Of a stretch of DNA of 64,000 nt, positions 33,572 through 41,557 are shown in pieces. Both the position numbers and the translations under genes were made by a program. The first letter of the stretch is position 1; the number at the start of each line of letters is the position of its first letter. Source of the stretch: Candidatus Handelsmanbacteria bacterium (GTDB lineage: Bacteria > Latescibacterota > UBA2968 > UBA8231); NCBI GenBank assembly GCA_016867395.1, contig VGJS01000013.1, positions 1 to 64,000 of the forward strand. The letters are read 5' to 3'. The notes below the pieces were generated by a model, which saw only the letters and a program-made list of their open reading frames with translations, made no database searches and had not been told where the DNA came from.

Positions 33572-34761
33572 TGGACTACACCCAGCAAAAACGCATCGCG
33601 GTCATCGCCACGGTCTACACCTACCTGTCCCACGCCCAGCACTTTGCCGACCGCTTCGTGGTGGGCTACCCCTACGGGGGGCACTGGGTGCGGCCCAACA
33701 CCCCCATCGTCTCCCTGTACGTGGACCAGAAACCGGCCGGCGACCAGAGTGTGGACCGGGCGCGGGAGTTCGGCTTCTCGGTGTACCCCACCATCGCCGA
33801 GGCCCTGCGCTGCGGTGGCGACAAGCTGGCGGTGGACGCGGTGCTGATCATTGGCGAGCACGGCAGCTATCCGAAAAACGAGAAGGGCCAGATCCAGTAC
33901 CCGCGCTACGAGTTCTTCAAGGAGTGTGTGAAGGTCTTTGAGCAGGACGGCCGCGCGGTGCCGGTGTACAACGACAAGCACCTCTCCTACAGCTTTGCCA
34001 AGGCCAAGGAGATGGTGGACGATGCCCACCGCCTCAAGTTTCCGCTGCTGGCCGGCTCCTCCCTGCCGGTGACCTGGCGCTTGCCCGACCTGGAGCTGCC
34101 GCTGGGCTGCCAGATTGAGGAGGCGCTGATGGTGGGGGTGGGCGGTTCGGACGCCATGGACTACCACGCCCTGGAGGCCATGCAGTGCATGATCGAAAGG
34201 CGCAAAGGCGGCGAGACCGGGGTGCAGTCGGTACAGCTGATCCAGGGAGACGAGGTGTGGAAAGCGGGTGAGGACGGCCGCTGGTCCAAGGAGCTTTTGG
34301 AGGCGGCCCTCTCGCGCAGCGATAGCCCCCAGGGCAAGACCATCGAGGACGGCCGCACCCAGGACCTGTTGGGCAACGGGGAGTTGCCCGGATTGGTCAA
34401 GGAGCCGGCGGCCTATTTCATCGAGCGAAACGACGGGCTGCGCACAACCTTATTGATGCTCAACGGGGCGGTTGGGGACTACTGCTTTGCCGCCAAGCTC
34501 AAGGGCCAGGAGTTGCCGGTGTCGAACCAGTTCTTCCTCACCCCGGTGCCCAATGTCACCTACTCGGCCTGCCTGGTGGAGAAGATCGTCGAGATGATCT
34601 ACACCGGCAAAGCACCCTTCCCCGCGGAGCGCACCCTGATCGTCAACGGGGCCCTGGACAGTTGCCTGGACTCCAAGGTGCAGGGGAACAAAAAGCTGGA
34701 GACCCCGCACCTCAAGGTGGTGTACCAGGCCCCGGCCGAGTCGCAGCACGCGCGGTTCTAA
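33568..34761 (+). CDS. Unknown protein B of a tandem paralogue pair
   Basis: 397 residues, nearly the same length as its upstream paralogue and matching it along the whole length: 'IAVIATVYTYLSHAQHFADR', 'IAEALRCGGDKLAVDAVLII' then 'GEHGSYPKNEKGQ', 'YPRYEFFKECV', 'YNDKHLSYSFAKAKEMVDDA', 'LAGSSLPVTWRLP' and 'DYHALEAMQCMIERRKGGE'. The invariant GEHG, NDKHLS and AGSSLPVTWR segments, rich in His, Asp and Arg, would be the place to look for an active site. The N-terminal fold again looks Rossmann-like. Function unknown; the two were probably produced by duplication and kept as partners. Confidence 0.75.
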   Translation: MMDYTQQKRIAVIATVYTYLSHAQHFADRFVVGYPYGGHWVRPNTPIVSLYVDQKPAGDQSVDRAREFGFSVYPTIAEALRCGGDKLAVDAVLIIGEHGSYPKNEKGQIQYPRYEFFKECVKVFEQDGRAVPVYNDKHLSYSFAKAKEMVDDAHRLKFPLLAGSSLPVTWRLPDLELPLGCQIEEALMVGVGGSDAMDYHALEAMQCMIERRKGGETGVQSVQLIQGDEVWKAGEDGRWSKELLEAALSRSDSPQGKTIEDGRTQDLLGNGELPGLVKEPAAYFIERNDGLRTTLLMLNGAVGDYCFAAKLKGQELPVSNQFFLTPVPNVTYSACLVEKIVEMIYTGKAPFPAERTLIVNGALDSCLDSKVQGNKKLETPHLKVVYQAPAESQHARF

Positions 34762-34771
34762 GCGAGGGCTG

Positions 34772-35299
34772 ATGGCCGCCGCCAAAGCCAAGCCACCGGC
34801 GGGGCCGGCGGTGCCAGTGGCGCGGACCCCGGGCCCGGAGGCGCGGCGGCAGCAGCGCTTCACCGCCGCCATCACCCGCAGCGGCGGCAAACACCGCGTC
34901 GTGCTGCCCTTCGACCCCGACGAGGTGTGGGGCCGCCAGGAGCGGCACTATGTGGACGGGGAACTGGACGGGCACCGGGTGCGGGGGTTGCTGGTGGTCG
35001 AGGGAGGGCAGGCCCGGCTGCCGGTGGGGGCCGCCTGGTTGCGCGACACCCAGGTTCCCCTCGACACACCGATGCGGGTCACCCTTTGGCCGGAAGGGCC
35101 GCAGGTAGAGAGCCTGGCCGAGGACCTGGCCGGGGCGCTGGCGGCCTCGCCGGCGGCCGTGGCGTTTTTCGCCTCGCTGCCCACCTTCTACCGCAAGAAC
35201 TTCCTCCGCTGGATCAACAGCGCCAAGAGGCCCCAGACCCGCCAGGCCCGGATCGCGGAGATGGTCCGGCTGCTGACGCAGGGGAAGAGGCAGCGCTAG
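34772..35299 (+). CDS. YdeI/OmpD-associated-type protein with DUF1905 domain
   Basis: 175 residues. The N-terminal ~110 residues form a DUF1905-like beta barrel ('HRVVLPFDPDEVWGRQERHY', 'VRGLLVVEGGQARLPVGAAW'). The C-terminal helix pair 'FFASLPTFYRKNFLRWINSA' then 'KRPQTRQARI' is the signature of the YdeI/OmdA group, named for a Salmonella protein that aids resistance to cationic peptides. The biochemical role is not established. It follows the tandem unknown genes by 10 bp. Confidence 0.75.
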   Translation: MAAAKAKPPAGPAVPVARTPGPEARRQQRFTAAITRSGGKHRVVLPFDPDEVWGRQERHYVDGELDGHRVRGLLVVEGGQARLPVGAAWLRDTQVPLDTPMRVTLWPEGPQVESLAEDLAGALAASPAAVAFFASLPTFYRKNFLRWINSAKRPQTRQARIAEMVRLLTQGKRQR

Positions 35300-35307
35300 G
35301 CTGGTCG

Positions 35308-35992
35308 ATGCCTGATCGCCCTTCCTACCTCCAGGTATGCTGCGCCGAGCCCTTCCAGGTCTTCTTTCTCCTGGGATGGCTGTGCAGTCTGGTGGGGGTT
35401 TCCACTGGCTGTGGTACTACCTCGGTTGGATCGACCGCTACGCGGGGTTCTACCATGGGCTCTTCCAGATCCAGGGCTTTGAGCGGGCCTTTGCCGCCGG
35501 CTTCCTGATGACGGCCATGCCGCGTTTCCTCGAAACCCCGGGCACGCGGCCCTGGGAACTGCTCCCGGGGCGGTGGTGGGGATCTGGCGGGTGCCCTCGC
35601 GCCGGCTCTGGCACCTAAATCTGTTATGGCTCTCCTTCTGGTGTGTGCCGGCCGGTCTGTGGTTGGACGGCCTCTTCCCCGAGCACGAGCTGCAGGCTTT
35701 GCACCTGACCTTTGTCGGGGGTTTTGGCTCCATGACCCTGATCGTCGCCACCCGGGTGATTGCCGCCCACTGCGGTTTCGAGCGCTACTGGGACCAGAAC
35801 ACCTGGCCTTTGGCCACCCTCACCATCTGCTTTGTGCTGGCCCTGGTGACCCGGGTGATCTCCGAATTCTTCCTCGACTACTACTTTGGCATGTTGCACA
35901 TGGCTGCCGGGTACTGGCTGACCGGAGCGGTGGTCTGGGGGATCGTCTTCGTGCCCAAGATGCTGCCCTGGCACGTGGTGGCGGACGACTGA
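35308..35992 (+). pseudogene. NnrS-like membrane protein, frameshifted and internally deleted
   Basis: Three frames in succession give NnrS-like segments: 'AEPFQVFFLLGWLCSLVGV' from the ATG at 35308; 'FHWLWYYLGWIDRYAGFYHG' and 'FAAGFLMTAMPRFLETPG' in the next frame; and from about 35573 'LHLTFVGGFGSMTLIVATRV', 'TICFVLALVTRVISEFFLDY' and 'AAGYWLTGAVVWGIVFVPKM' to the stop at 35992. A missing base near the run gggggttt (about 35393-35400) would restore the first junction. At the second junction (about 35570) the family's middle membrane helices are also missing, since about 230 residues remain against roughly 390. NnrS proteins are haem- and copper-containing membrane proteins linked to nitric oxide stress. 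Confidence 0.65.
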
Positions 35993-36016
35993 GCGCCGGG
36001 GTAGTCTGCAAACCAA

Positions 36017-36050
36017 AAGGGGTGGTCCCGGTGCTCCGGGGCCACCCCTT
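36017..36050. terminator. Bidirectional rho-independent terminator
   Basis: Arms AAGGGGTGG (36017-36025) and CCACCCCTT (36042-36050) flank a GC-rich inner stem. Downstream runs are 'cttttg' on the plus strand and 'ttttgg' on the minus strand. It lies between the plus-strand NnrS remnant and the minus-strand PQQ-like remnant, serving both ends. Confidence 0.75.
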
Positions 36051-36070
36051 CTTTTGCCAGCGGCGTGCGG

Positions 36071-36720
36071 TCAGTCGTTCAGGTCGTAGACCTGCAGGGT
36101 TTGCCCCTTCTCGACATTGAGCAGGATGCCGAAGCGCTCGTCGACGATGTAGTCGGCCTCCTTCTTGTCCATGGTGGCGCGGCGGTCGTCCATGCCGGTT
36201 TCCAGGTTGACGCCCACCACCGTGGGTTTGTCGTTCTCCTTGGCCATGACATAGTTGTACTGGCCCGAAGCGGCGGCGCGGCTCTGGTAGAAGCTGGCCT
36301 AGCTGTAGGTTTTGTAGGTGGCCTTGCCGGTGATGCTGTGGTTGGCCCGCTGCTGGGCCTCCACGGCGCTGAGGGTGTTGAGCAGGGCCAGGGCCAGGCC
36401 GCTGACCTTGGGCGGCTCGAAGGTCTTGGACCACAGTTGGGTACCGTCGGCGGCGTTGAAGGCCTTGGTGGTCTGCTTCATCAGCACGTAGATCTTGCCG
36501 TCGCCGGAGGAGGAGACGGACTTGGCCCCGTCGAGGCTGCCCTGGTCATCGCCCAGGGCGACCTGGTACTTGTAATCCTTGGTGTTCAGGTCAAAGGCCC
36601 GCAGGCTTTTCTGGGTGGCGTAGTAGGCCACCTCTCCCTCGACCAGCACATTGGTCATGTCGGCGATCTGGCGGTCCTTGGGCTTGGGCCTCCTGCCAGC
36701 CGTGCTCGCGCAGGAAGGGC
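36071..36720 (-). pseudogene. PQQ-like beta-propeller protein, stop-interrupted and 5'-truncated
   Basis: From about 36700 down, one minus frame reads 'DRQIADMTNVLVEGEVAYYA', 'LRAFDLNTKDYKYQVALGDD', 'DGKIYVLMKQTTKAFNAADG' and 'TQLWSKTFEPPKVSG', the strand-turn pattern of PQQ-type propeller blades ('l.A.dl.tG...W.'). It meets an in-frame TAG (cta at 36299-36301) after 'KATYKTYS', but the same frame stays open and coherent for a further 75 codons ('ASFYQSRAAASGQYNYVMAK' to 'GQTLQVYDLND') to a TGA at 36071. Upstream of 36700 the frame shifts. As written the gene cannot give a full protein. Confidence 0.55.
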
Positions 36721-36777
36721 AGGGCCAGGGCGGGCATGGGCAGCAAGGTAGGCGGGGTCTGGCTGGGCGTCAAGAAT

Positions 36778-37785
36778 TCAGACGAAGAGCGGGCGGGCCA
36801 GTTTCTCCTCGCCCGGCTCGATCCCAAACTCCTGCAGCACCAGCCGGCGGACCTGCCGCAACTCCTCCACGCCCTGGGGGACCAGGGTGCCCAGCAGTAG
36901 GCGGGGGATGTGGTTGCGCAACCACTGATCGACGAACTCGCCGGGCACCCCCAGCCGCTTGCAGGGCCACACCATCTTGTCGGCCACCAGCTGGCAGCGC
37001 TCCAACTTGCCGAACATGGTGATTGGCTGCTCGTCGAAGGTGCTGCGGTTCACGCAGACCAGGCGGGCGCCGGACAGCAGGGCCTCGACCGTCAGCACGG
37101 ACTCGACCCCGTGGCGGTAGTAGGCGTGCTCGCCTACCCCGCACAGTTGCGGTTCCTGCAGAAAGGCGGCCTGGGCCGCGCCCCGGCTGAAGAGCTTGAA
37201 CCCGGAGTGGAAGTCGGGGACCTCCTCCAGGGAGGTGGCGTACTCCAGGTGCAGGGGGGCACCGATGCGGGCGGCGTGAAAAGCCAGGGCGTCGAGCAGC
37301 ACCCGGTCAGCCAGCTCCTCGAACTCCCCCCGGGGAAAACCCATAGGGCGGTGCAGGGAGCGGCGCCGGCCCAGGACCAGCACCTCGCCGCCGGCGTGCA
37401 GGGCGGCCCGGACCAGATTGGGCAGCTCGTTGGCAAAGTGGTCGCCGTCGGCGTCCACCGCGGCAAAGTACTCCAGCCCCGGTAGTTCGCCCAACTGGGC
37501 GACGCCGAGGCGCAGGGCCTGGAGTTTGCCCTTGTTGCGCGGGGCACAGCACACGGACACACCGTGGCGGCGGGCCAGATCCTCGGCTACCTCTTTGCCG
37601 TTCTGTTCCCCGTCCACGCTCAGGCAGATGGCCACGGGCCGCTCCACCAGCAGGAGCAGGGCCTGCACCGTGTCTTCGAGCAGGGCGGAGCCCAGGGCTG
37701 TGTCGGCCCCGGTGAGGTACACGGGAAGGACTACCCCGGTGTGGTGCCGCACCCCGGCCAGGGCGGCCCTCAGGGAGGCGTTCAC
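36778..37785 (-). CDS. Glycosyltransferase (GT2-like, GT-A fold)
   Basis: 335 residues from a GTG at 37785 that overlaps the aldehyde dehydrogenase stop (GTGA). The GT-A fold is indicated by 'VVLPVYLTGADTALGSALLE' (start of the nucleotide-binding strand), 'RPVAICLSVDGEQNGKEVAE', 'LEYFAAVDADGDHFANELPN' with the DxD-like metal motif, and 'VPDFHSGFKLFSRGAAQAAF' as the acceptor-side loop. There is no transmembrane segment. Mannosylglycerate-type or dolichol-phosphate-type synthases share this outline, but the acceptor is unknown. It is transcribed with the aldehyde dehydrogenase. Confidence 0.7.
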   Translation of the reverse strand: MNASLRAALAGVRHHTGVVLPVYLTGADTALGSALLEDTVQALLLLVERPVAICLSVDGEQNGKEVAEDLARRHGVSVCCAPRNKGKLQALRLGVAQLGELPGLEYFAAVDADGDHFANELPNLVRAALHAGGEVLVLGRRRSLHRPMGFPRGEFEELADRVLLDALAFHAARIGAPLHLEYATSLEEVPDFHSGFKLFSRGAAQAAFLQEPQLCGVGEHAYYRHGVESVLTVEALLSGARLVCVNRSTFDEQPITMFGKLERCQLVADKMVWPCKRLGVPGEFVDQWLRNHIPRLLLGTLVPQGVEELRQVRRLVLQEFGIEPGEEKLARPLFV

Positions 37786-39377
37786 GATTTGGCCGGCATG
37801 TCGCCCTGGGTCCAGGCCCCGTCGATGAGGCGCCACAACTGGCCGGTGGGATTTTTGTCGCGCAATTCCGGGGGCAGATGGTGGGGGCGCACGTTGTCGA
37901 AGGACTGGAGCATGGCGAAGCGCCGCAGCGAGGAGGGGATACCCACCGCGGTGAAACCCGGATGCCCGGTGGCCGGGTACGGACCGCCGTGGTTCATGGC
38001 CGGGGAGACGGCCACCCCGGTGGGCATCTTGTCTTCGAGCAGGCGGCCCACCTTGCGGCGCAGGATGGGGGCGAGGCGCTGGTACAGGGCCTCGTCCCCG
38101 CCGGCCCGGTCGGTGTATAGGGCGCCGGTCAGGTTGCCCTCGAAGGCGCGGCAGATGGCCTCGGCCTGGGCCTCGTCCTGGGCGATCACCAGCAGGCTGG
38201 CATTGCCGAAAGCCTCCTGCTGGAGGGCTTCGGAGGCGGCCAGGAAACGGGCGCCGCTCACCCGCAGCAGGGTGTTGTTGAAGGAGCAGCCGGCGCCGCC
38301 GCCGGCCTGGCCGCCCACCAGGAGTTCGGCGCCGGCCTTTTGCAGGGCGGCCACGCTCTGGGCCAGACTGCGCTCCACCCCCTCGCCCAACAGGGTGCCC
38401 ACGGGGGCAGCGCGGAATTTCTCGACCACCGCGGTGATGAACTGCTCGGTCTCGGTCCCGGCCAGGAGCAAGACGATGCCGGGATTGGTGCAGAACTGCC
38501 CGGCCCCCACGAGGCAGGATGTGGCGAACTCCCCGGCGATCTCGGCGCCCCGCTCGCGCAGGGCCCCCGGCAGGAGGAGCACCGGGTTGATGCTGCTCAG
38601 CTCCAGGTAGATGGGCTTGCCCGCCCGGTCTGCCGCTTCCTTGAGCACCAATCCGGCATGGCGCGAGCCGGTGTACCCGGTGGCCCCGACGAGGGGATGG
38701 GAGACCAGGCGTTGGCCCACCTGGTGGTCGGTGCGGTAGATCAGTTGCACGGTGGCCGGGGGCAGGCCAGTCTCTTTGAGTGCAGCTAGCGCCTCCTCGG
38801 CCAAAAGGCGGGTGGTGCCCGGATGGGAGGAGTTGGCCTTGGCGATCACCGGGTTGCCGGCGGCGATGGCCGCGGCGAAATCCCCGCCAGAGACACTGTT
38901 GAAGGCCAGGGGGAAGTTGTTGGGGCCAAAAACCACCACCCCGCCTTCGAGAGGGGCGAAGCAGGAACGGATGCCAGCCTTGGTGTCGATGGTGGGCAGG
39001 GTCCACGAGGACTGGCGGGCCGCCTGGGCGGCCTGGCGCAGCTGGCCGGTGGTGCGGGGCAATTCCACCTCGTCGAGGCGCGGCTTGACCGGCAGGCCGC
39101 TTTCGGCGTGGGCCAGGGCAACGATCTCGGCGCGGCGGGCCTCGATGCGCTCGGCAAAGCGCTCGAGGAAACGGGCCCGCGCCTCGGCCGGTACGGCCAG
39201 GAGGGCTTCGGAGGCCTGGGCGGCAACCGCGATCACCTCTTCCACTTCTTCGAGGCTGCTGACCGGGAAGACCTCGCCGGTGGACTGGCGGGTGGAGGGA
39301 TTGAGGGGCGAAAAACTGCCGGCGCTGCGGGAGGGGCGCCACTGGCCGGCGATCAGTACGGGTTGGAGTTGGGCCAT
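37782..39377 (-). CDS. Aldehyde dehydrogenase, 2,5-dioxovalerate (alpha-ketoglutaric semialdehyde) type
   Basis: 531 residues. The catalytic Cys is C296 in 'GAGQFCTNPGIVLL', the general-base Glu is about 259 in 'KPIYLELSSINPV', and the cofactor site has 'VFGPNNFPLAFNSVSGGDFA' and 'GATGYTGSRHAG'. The 'FGPNNFPLAF' and 'GQFCTNPG' signatures are those of NADP-dependent alpha-ketoglutaric semialdehyde dehydrogenases, the last step of the oxidative pathway from pentoses and uronates to 2-oxoglutarate. That product is the co-substrate of all six PhyH enzymes in the window, a suggestive metabolic link. Translation is coupled to the downstream glycosyltransferase. Confidence 0.85.
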   Translation of the reverse strand: MAQLQPVLIAGQWRPSRSAGSFSPLNPSTRQSTGEVFPVSSLEEVEEVIAVAAQASEALLAVPAEARARFLERFAERIEARRAEIVALAHAESGLPVKPRLDEVELPRTTGQLRQAAQAARQSSWTLPTIDTKAGIRSCFAPLEGGVVVFGPNNFPLAFNSVSGGDFAAAIAAGNPVIAKANSSHPGTTRLLAEEALAALKETGLPPATVQLIYRTDHQVGQRLVSHPLVGATGYTGSRHAGLVLKEAADRAGKPIYLELSSINPVLLLPGALRERGAEIAGEFATSCLVGAGQFCTNPGIVLLLAGTETEQFITAVVEKFRAAPVGTLLGEGVERSLAQSVAALQKAGAELLVGGQAGGGAGCSFNNTLLRVSGARFLAASEALQQEAFGNASLLVIAQDEAQAEAICRAFEGNLTGALYTDRAGGDEALYQRLAPILRRKVGRLLEDKMPTGVAVSPAMNHGGPYPATGHPGFTAVGIPSSLRRFAMLQSFDNVRPHHLPPELRDKNPTGQLWRLIDGAWTQGDMPAKS

Positions 39378-39392
39378 GTTGGTCCTCGTTAT

Positions 39393-39421
39393 TTGCGCGT
39401 GTTCGATGGGGGTTTTACAAT
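39393..39421 (+). promoter_or_regulatory. Possible promoter for the methyltransferase gene
   Basis: TTGCGC (39393-39398) and TACAAT (39416-39421) are 17 bp apart in the 76-bp divergent gap before the gene at 39454. The -10 is good, the -35 weak. Confidence 0.35.
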
Positions 39422-39453
39422 GGGGCAGAAAATATTACGCCGGAGAAGGGCGC

Positions 39454-40158
39454 ATGTCCAGCGAATCCATCGAAATGGCCAAGAACCGCGCCTACAAGCT
39501 GATCAAGGAGGCCAACGACGACCTCGAGGCCGGCAGGATCGACGAGGCCGGCTGGTACCAGCGGGGTATGGCGGTGATCACCCCGGCGTACCTGGCCGGG
39601 GACAACCCGCGTAGCCAGTCGGGCCACAGCGGGGACGAAAAGCACTGGCGCCATGCCCGTTCCCTGGTGGCCGAGGCCATGGACCGGGACGGGGATTTCC
39701 TCGATGTAGGCTGCGCCAGCGGCCACCTGATGGAGTGCGTGCAGTTGTGGGCCGGGGAGCGCGGGGTGCAGATCGAGCCGTACGGGCTGGACATCGCCCC
39801 GGAACTGGCGGCCCTGGCCCGACGCCGCCTGCCCCAGTGGGCCGAACGCATCTGGGTGGGCAATGCCATCGACTGGGTGCTGCCTCGGCACTTCGACTAT
39901 GTGCGCACCGGCCTGGAGTACGTGCCGCCCCGCCGGCAGCCCGAATTGGTGCGCCGGCTCCTGGACCTGGCTGTGGCCCCTGGCGGCCGGCTTTTCCTGG
40001 GCACCCAAAGCGAGGAGATTGCCCGGACCCGCACCCAACCCTCCCATGAGGAGGTCATCGCCTCCTGGGGCTTCCGCATCGCCGGCTCCCTGCACCGGCC
40101 TCACTACCAGGACGAGCGGCTGGAGTACCAACTGTGCTGGATCGAGGCGGGGCGGTGA
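39454..40158 (+). CDS. Class I SAM-dependent methyltransferase
   Basis: 234 residues; GGAGAAGG precedes the ATG at 39454. Motif I is 'DGDFLDVGCASGHLMECVQL', motif II includes 'IEPYGLDIAPELAALARRRL' and the post-motif strand 'RIWVGNAIDWVLPRHFDYVR'. 'VAPGGRLFLGTQ' is motif III. Residues ~1-75 form a helical cap. The methyl acceptor is unknown. The stop overlaps a GTG start (GTGA, 40155-40158) of a broken lipoprotein gene. Confidence 0.85.
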   Translation: MSSESIEMAKNRAYKLIKEANDDLEAGRIDEAGWYQRGMAVITPAYLAGDNPRSQSGHSGDEKHWRHARSLVAEAMDRDGDFLDVGCASGHLMECVQLWAGERGVQIEPYGLDIAPELAALARRRLPQWAERIWVGNAIDWVLPRHFDYVRTGLEYVPPRRQPELVRRLLDLAVAPGGRLFLGTQSEEIARTRTQPSHEEVIASWGFRIAGSLHRPHYQDERLEYQLCWIEAGR

Positions 40159-40753
40159 TCGGCGTCGCGGCCTTGCTGCTGCTCGCCGCTGCCGGCTGCG
40201 GACCGGGGACACCGCCGGCTGGCGCGACACCCTGGGCCCGGTGATGGTGGGCCAGCCCGACCGCTTTCCCCTGCGCTACGGCGGGGACATGGGCCTGGCG
40301 GTCCGGGCCCTGGTCCGCTTTGCCGTGGAGTGGACCGAGGAGGTGCTGCCCGACTTGGACACCCGGCCGGAGACTTTGGCGACCGAGGTGCAGGCCTTGC
40401 GCTTTGGCGACCTGTACGTGGCTGCGCACGGGTCAGAGCTGTTTTCTAGTTTCTCGCTGGATCTGCGCCGGCGCTGGCCCCACGCGGACCTGATGGCTGA
40501 GGTCTATGCCAACGACAGCCTCAGCTACATGCCCGATGCCCACGACGTGGAGCGGTGCACCTATGCGGCGGCCGAGTCGCCCAAGTTCACCGGACATTTC
40601 CCCTTCACCGCCGAGTCGGGTGGGCGTCTAGTGGACGGGATGCTGGCAGCGCTGGAAAAAAGCAGGCGGCGGCAAGTGACCCCCAGGGGGTACTCGCCGC
40701 CGCCTGCCTCAGGGGTCGGTTGCCCGGATCAGGCCGGTCCGGCGGTGCTGTAG
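40155..40753 (+). pseudogene. Neutral ceramidase-like lipoprotein, frameshifted and truncated
   Basis: A GTG start overlapping the methyltransferase stop opens a lipoprotein signal, 'VIGVAALLLLAAAGCGPG', which closes at a TGA after 30 codons. From about 40200 a second frame continues: 'GWRDTLGPVMVGQPDRFPLR', 'VQALRFGDLYVAAHGSELFS', 'DLMAEVYANDSLSYMPDAHD' and 'GGRLVDGMLAALEKSRR'. The last blocks match the C-terminal third of neutral/alkaline ceramidase-type hydrolases ('lriGdl.i...gE.f...g..ir......ya.v..laNdy.gYipt'). The large catalytic N-terminal part is missing. The frame runs through the PhyH terminator before ending, so its own stop may also be lost. Confidence 0.55.
40656..40707 (-). 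terminator. Rho-independent terminator of the downstream PhyH gene
   Basis: Perfect 12-bp arms GCAGGCGGCGGC (40662-40673) and GCCGCCGCCTGC (40696-40707), followed on the minus strand by six T (40656-40661), 21 bp after the PhyH stop at 40729. Confidence 0.8.
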
Positions 40754-41526
40754 GCGTTCTGCCCCTCGCGGTGCTGGCGATAGCCCTTCACCATCAGCCC
40801 GGGCCGGCCGCAGCTCTGGCCGGCGGTCTGGATGTTGGCCGGGTGGCGGTAGCCGATGCGCACCAGGCGGCGGGTCTCATGGGTGGTGTTGATGTGGGAG
40901 CCGTGGATGGTGTGGATGCAGAAACAGACCACGTCGCCACGTTTGGCTGGCACCGCCACGGTGTCGGCCAGCAGGTACTGGTCGGTGGGCAGATGCGGGG
41001 TGCAGGGGCCTTCGGCGGTCTGGGTGATGTGCTCCAGGGCTCCCTGCTGGTGGGAGCCGGCCAGGAAGCGGATCTCGCCGTTGTCGTGGCAGGTGTCGTC
41101 GAGGTGGACCAGCACGTCCACGTACCGGCCGTCCTGGTGCTGGTAGAAGGCCCAATCCTGGTGCATGGGGAAGGGGTGGCCGGTCTCGGGCGGCTTAATG
41201 TGCATGGTGGAGTGGTGCAGCTCCACATCGGGGCCCAAGAGATCGCTCATCGCCTCGGTGAGCCGGGGATGGGTCACGGCCTGGGACCAGGCCTGGGAGT
41301 AGAAGTGGAGGTCGTGCATGGCGGTCAGTTGCGACTTCTTATCGGTCTGCTCGTCCATGTAGACCTTGCGCCAGGGGCCCACCCAGCCCTGGTTGGTGGA
41401 GGCCCAGTCCGCCACCAGGCGCTCCAGGTCGCGGTCCAGGGCGTCGATCTCGGCCGGGGAAAAGACCTGGGGGATGTGGACGAAGCCCTGCGCGTGGAAA
41501 AAGGCGACCTGCTCCGTGCTCAGCAT
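40729..41526 (-). CDS. Phytanoyl-CoA dioxygenase (PhyH) family protein
   Basis: 265 residues. HxD is H122/D124 in 'PFPMHQDWAFYQH', the distal His is about 208 in 'FCIHTIHGSHINTT', and the basic strand is 'RRLVRIGYRHPAN'. The N-terminal 'FFHAQGFVHIPQVFSPAEID' is typical. The 'MHQDWAFYQHQDG' segment with the paired His is shared with bacterial PhyH proteins acting on small polar substrates, but no substrate can be given. CTGGAGA lies upstream of the ATG. It is 31 bp downstream of the PhyH-HEAT fusion gene and shares its direction, so the two probably form a transcript ended by the hairpin at 40656-40707. Confidence 0.88.
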   Translation of the reverse strand: MLSTEQVAFFHAQGFVHIPQVFSPAEIDALDRDLERLVADWASTNQGWVGPWRKVYMDEQTDKKSQLTAMHDLHFYSQAWSQAVTHPRLTEAMSDLLGPDVELHHSTMHIKPPETGHPFPMHQDWAFYQHQDGRYVDVLVHLDDTCHDNGEIRFLAGSHQQGALEHITQTAEGPCTPHLPTDQYLLADTVAVPAKRGDVVCFCIHTIHGSHINTTHETRRLVRIGYRHPANIQTAGQSCGRPGLMVKGYRQHREGQNAYSTAGPA

Positions 41527-41557
41527 CGGTGCGTCTCCAGAAGAATGGGGGCGGGTT

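Noticed and set aside
36778-39342. 854-codon minus-strand frame that includes the glycosyltransferase
   Set aside because: Only the last 335 codons are real; the upstream part is an out-of-frame reading of the aldehyde dehydrogenase gene, and the true GTG start overlaps its stop.
38752-39453. Upstream extension of the methyltransferase reading frame
   Set aside because: It is antisense to the aldehyde dehydrogenase and lacks coding character; the ATG at 39454 has a ribosome binding site.
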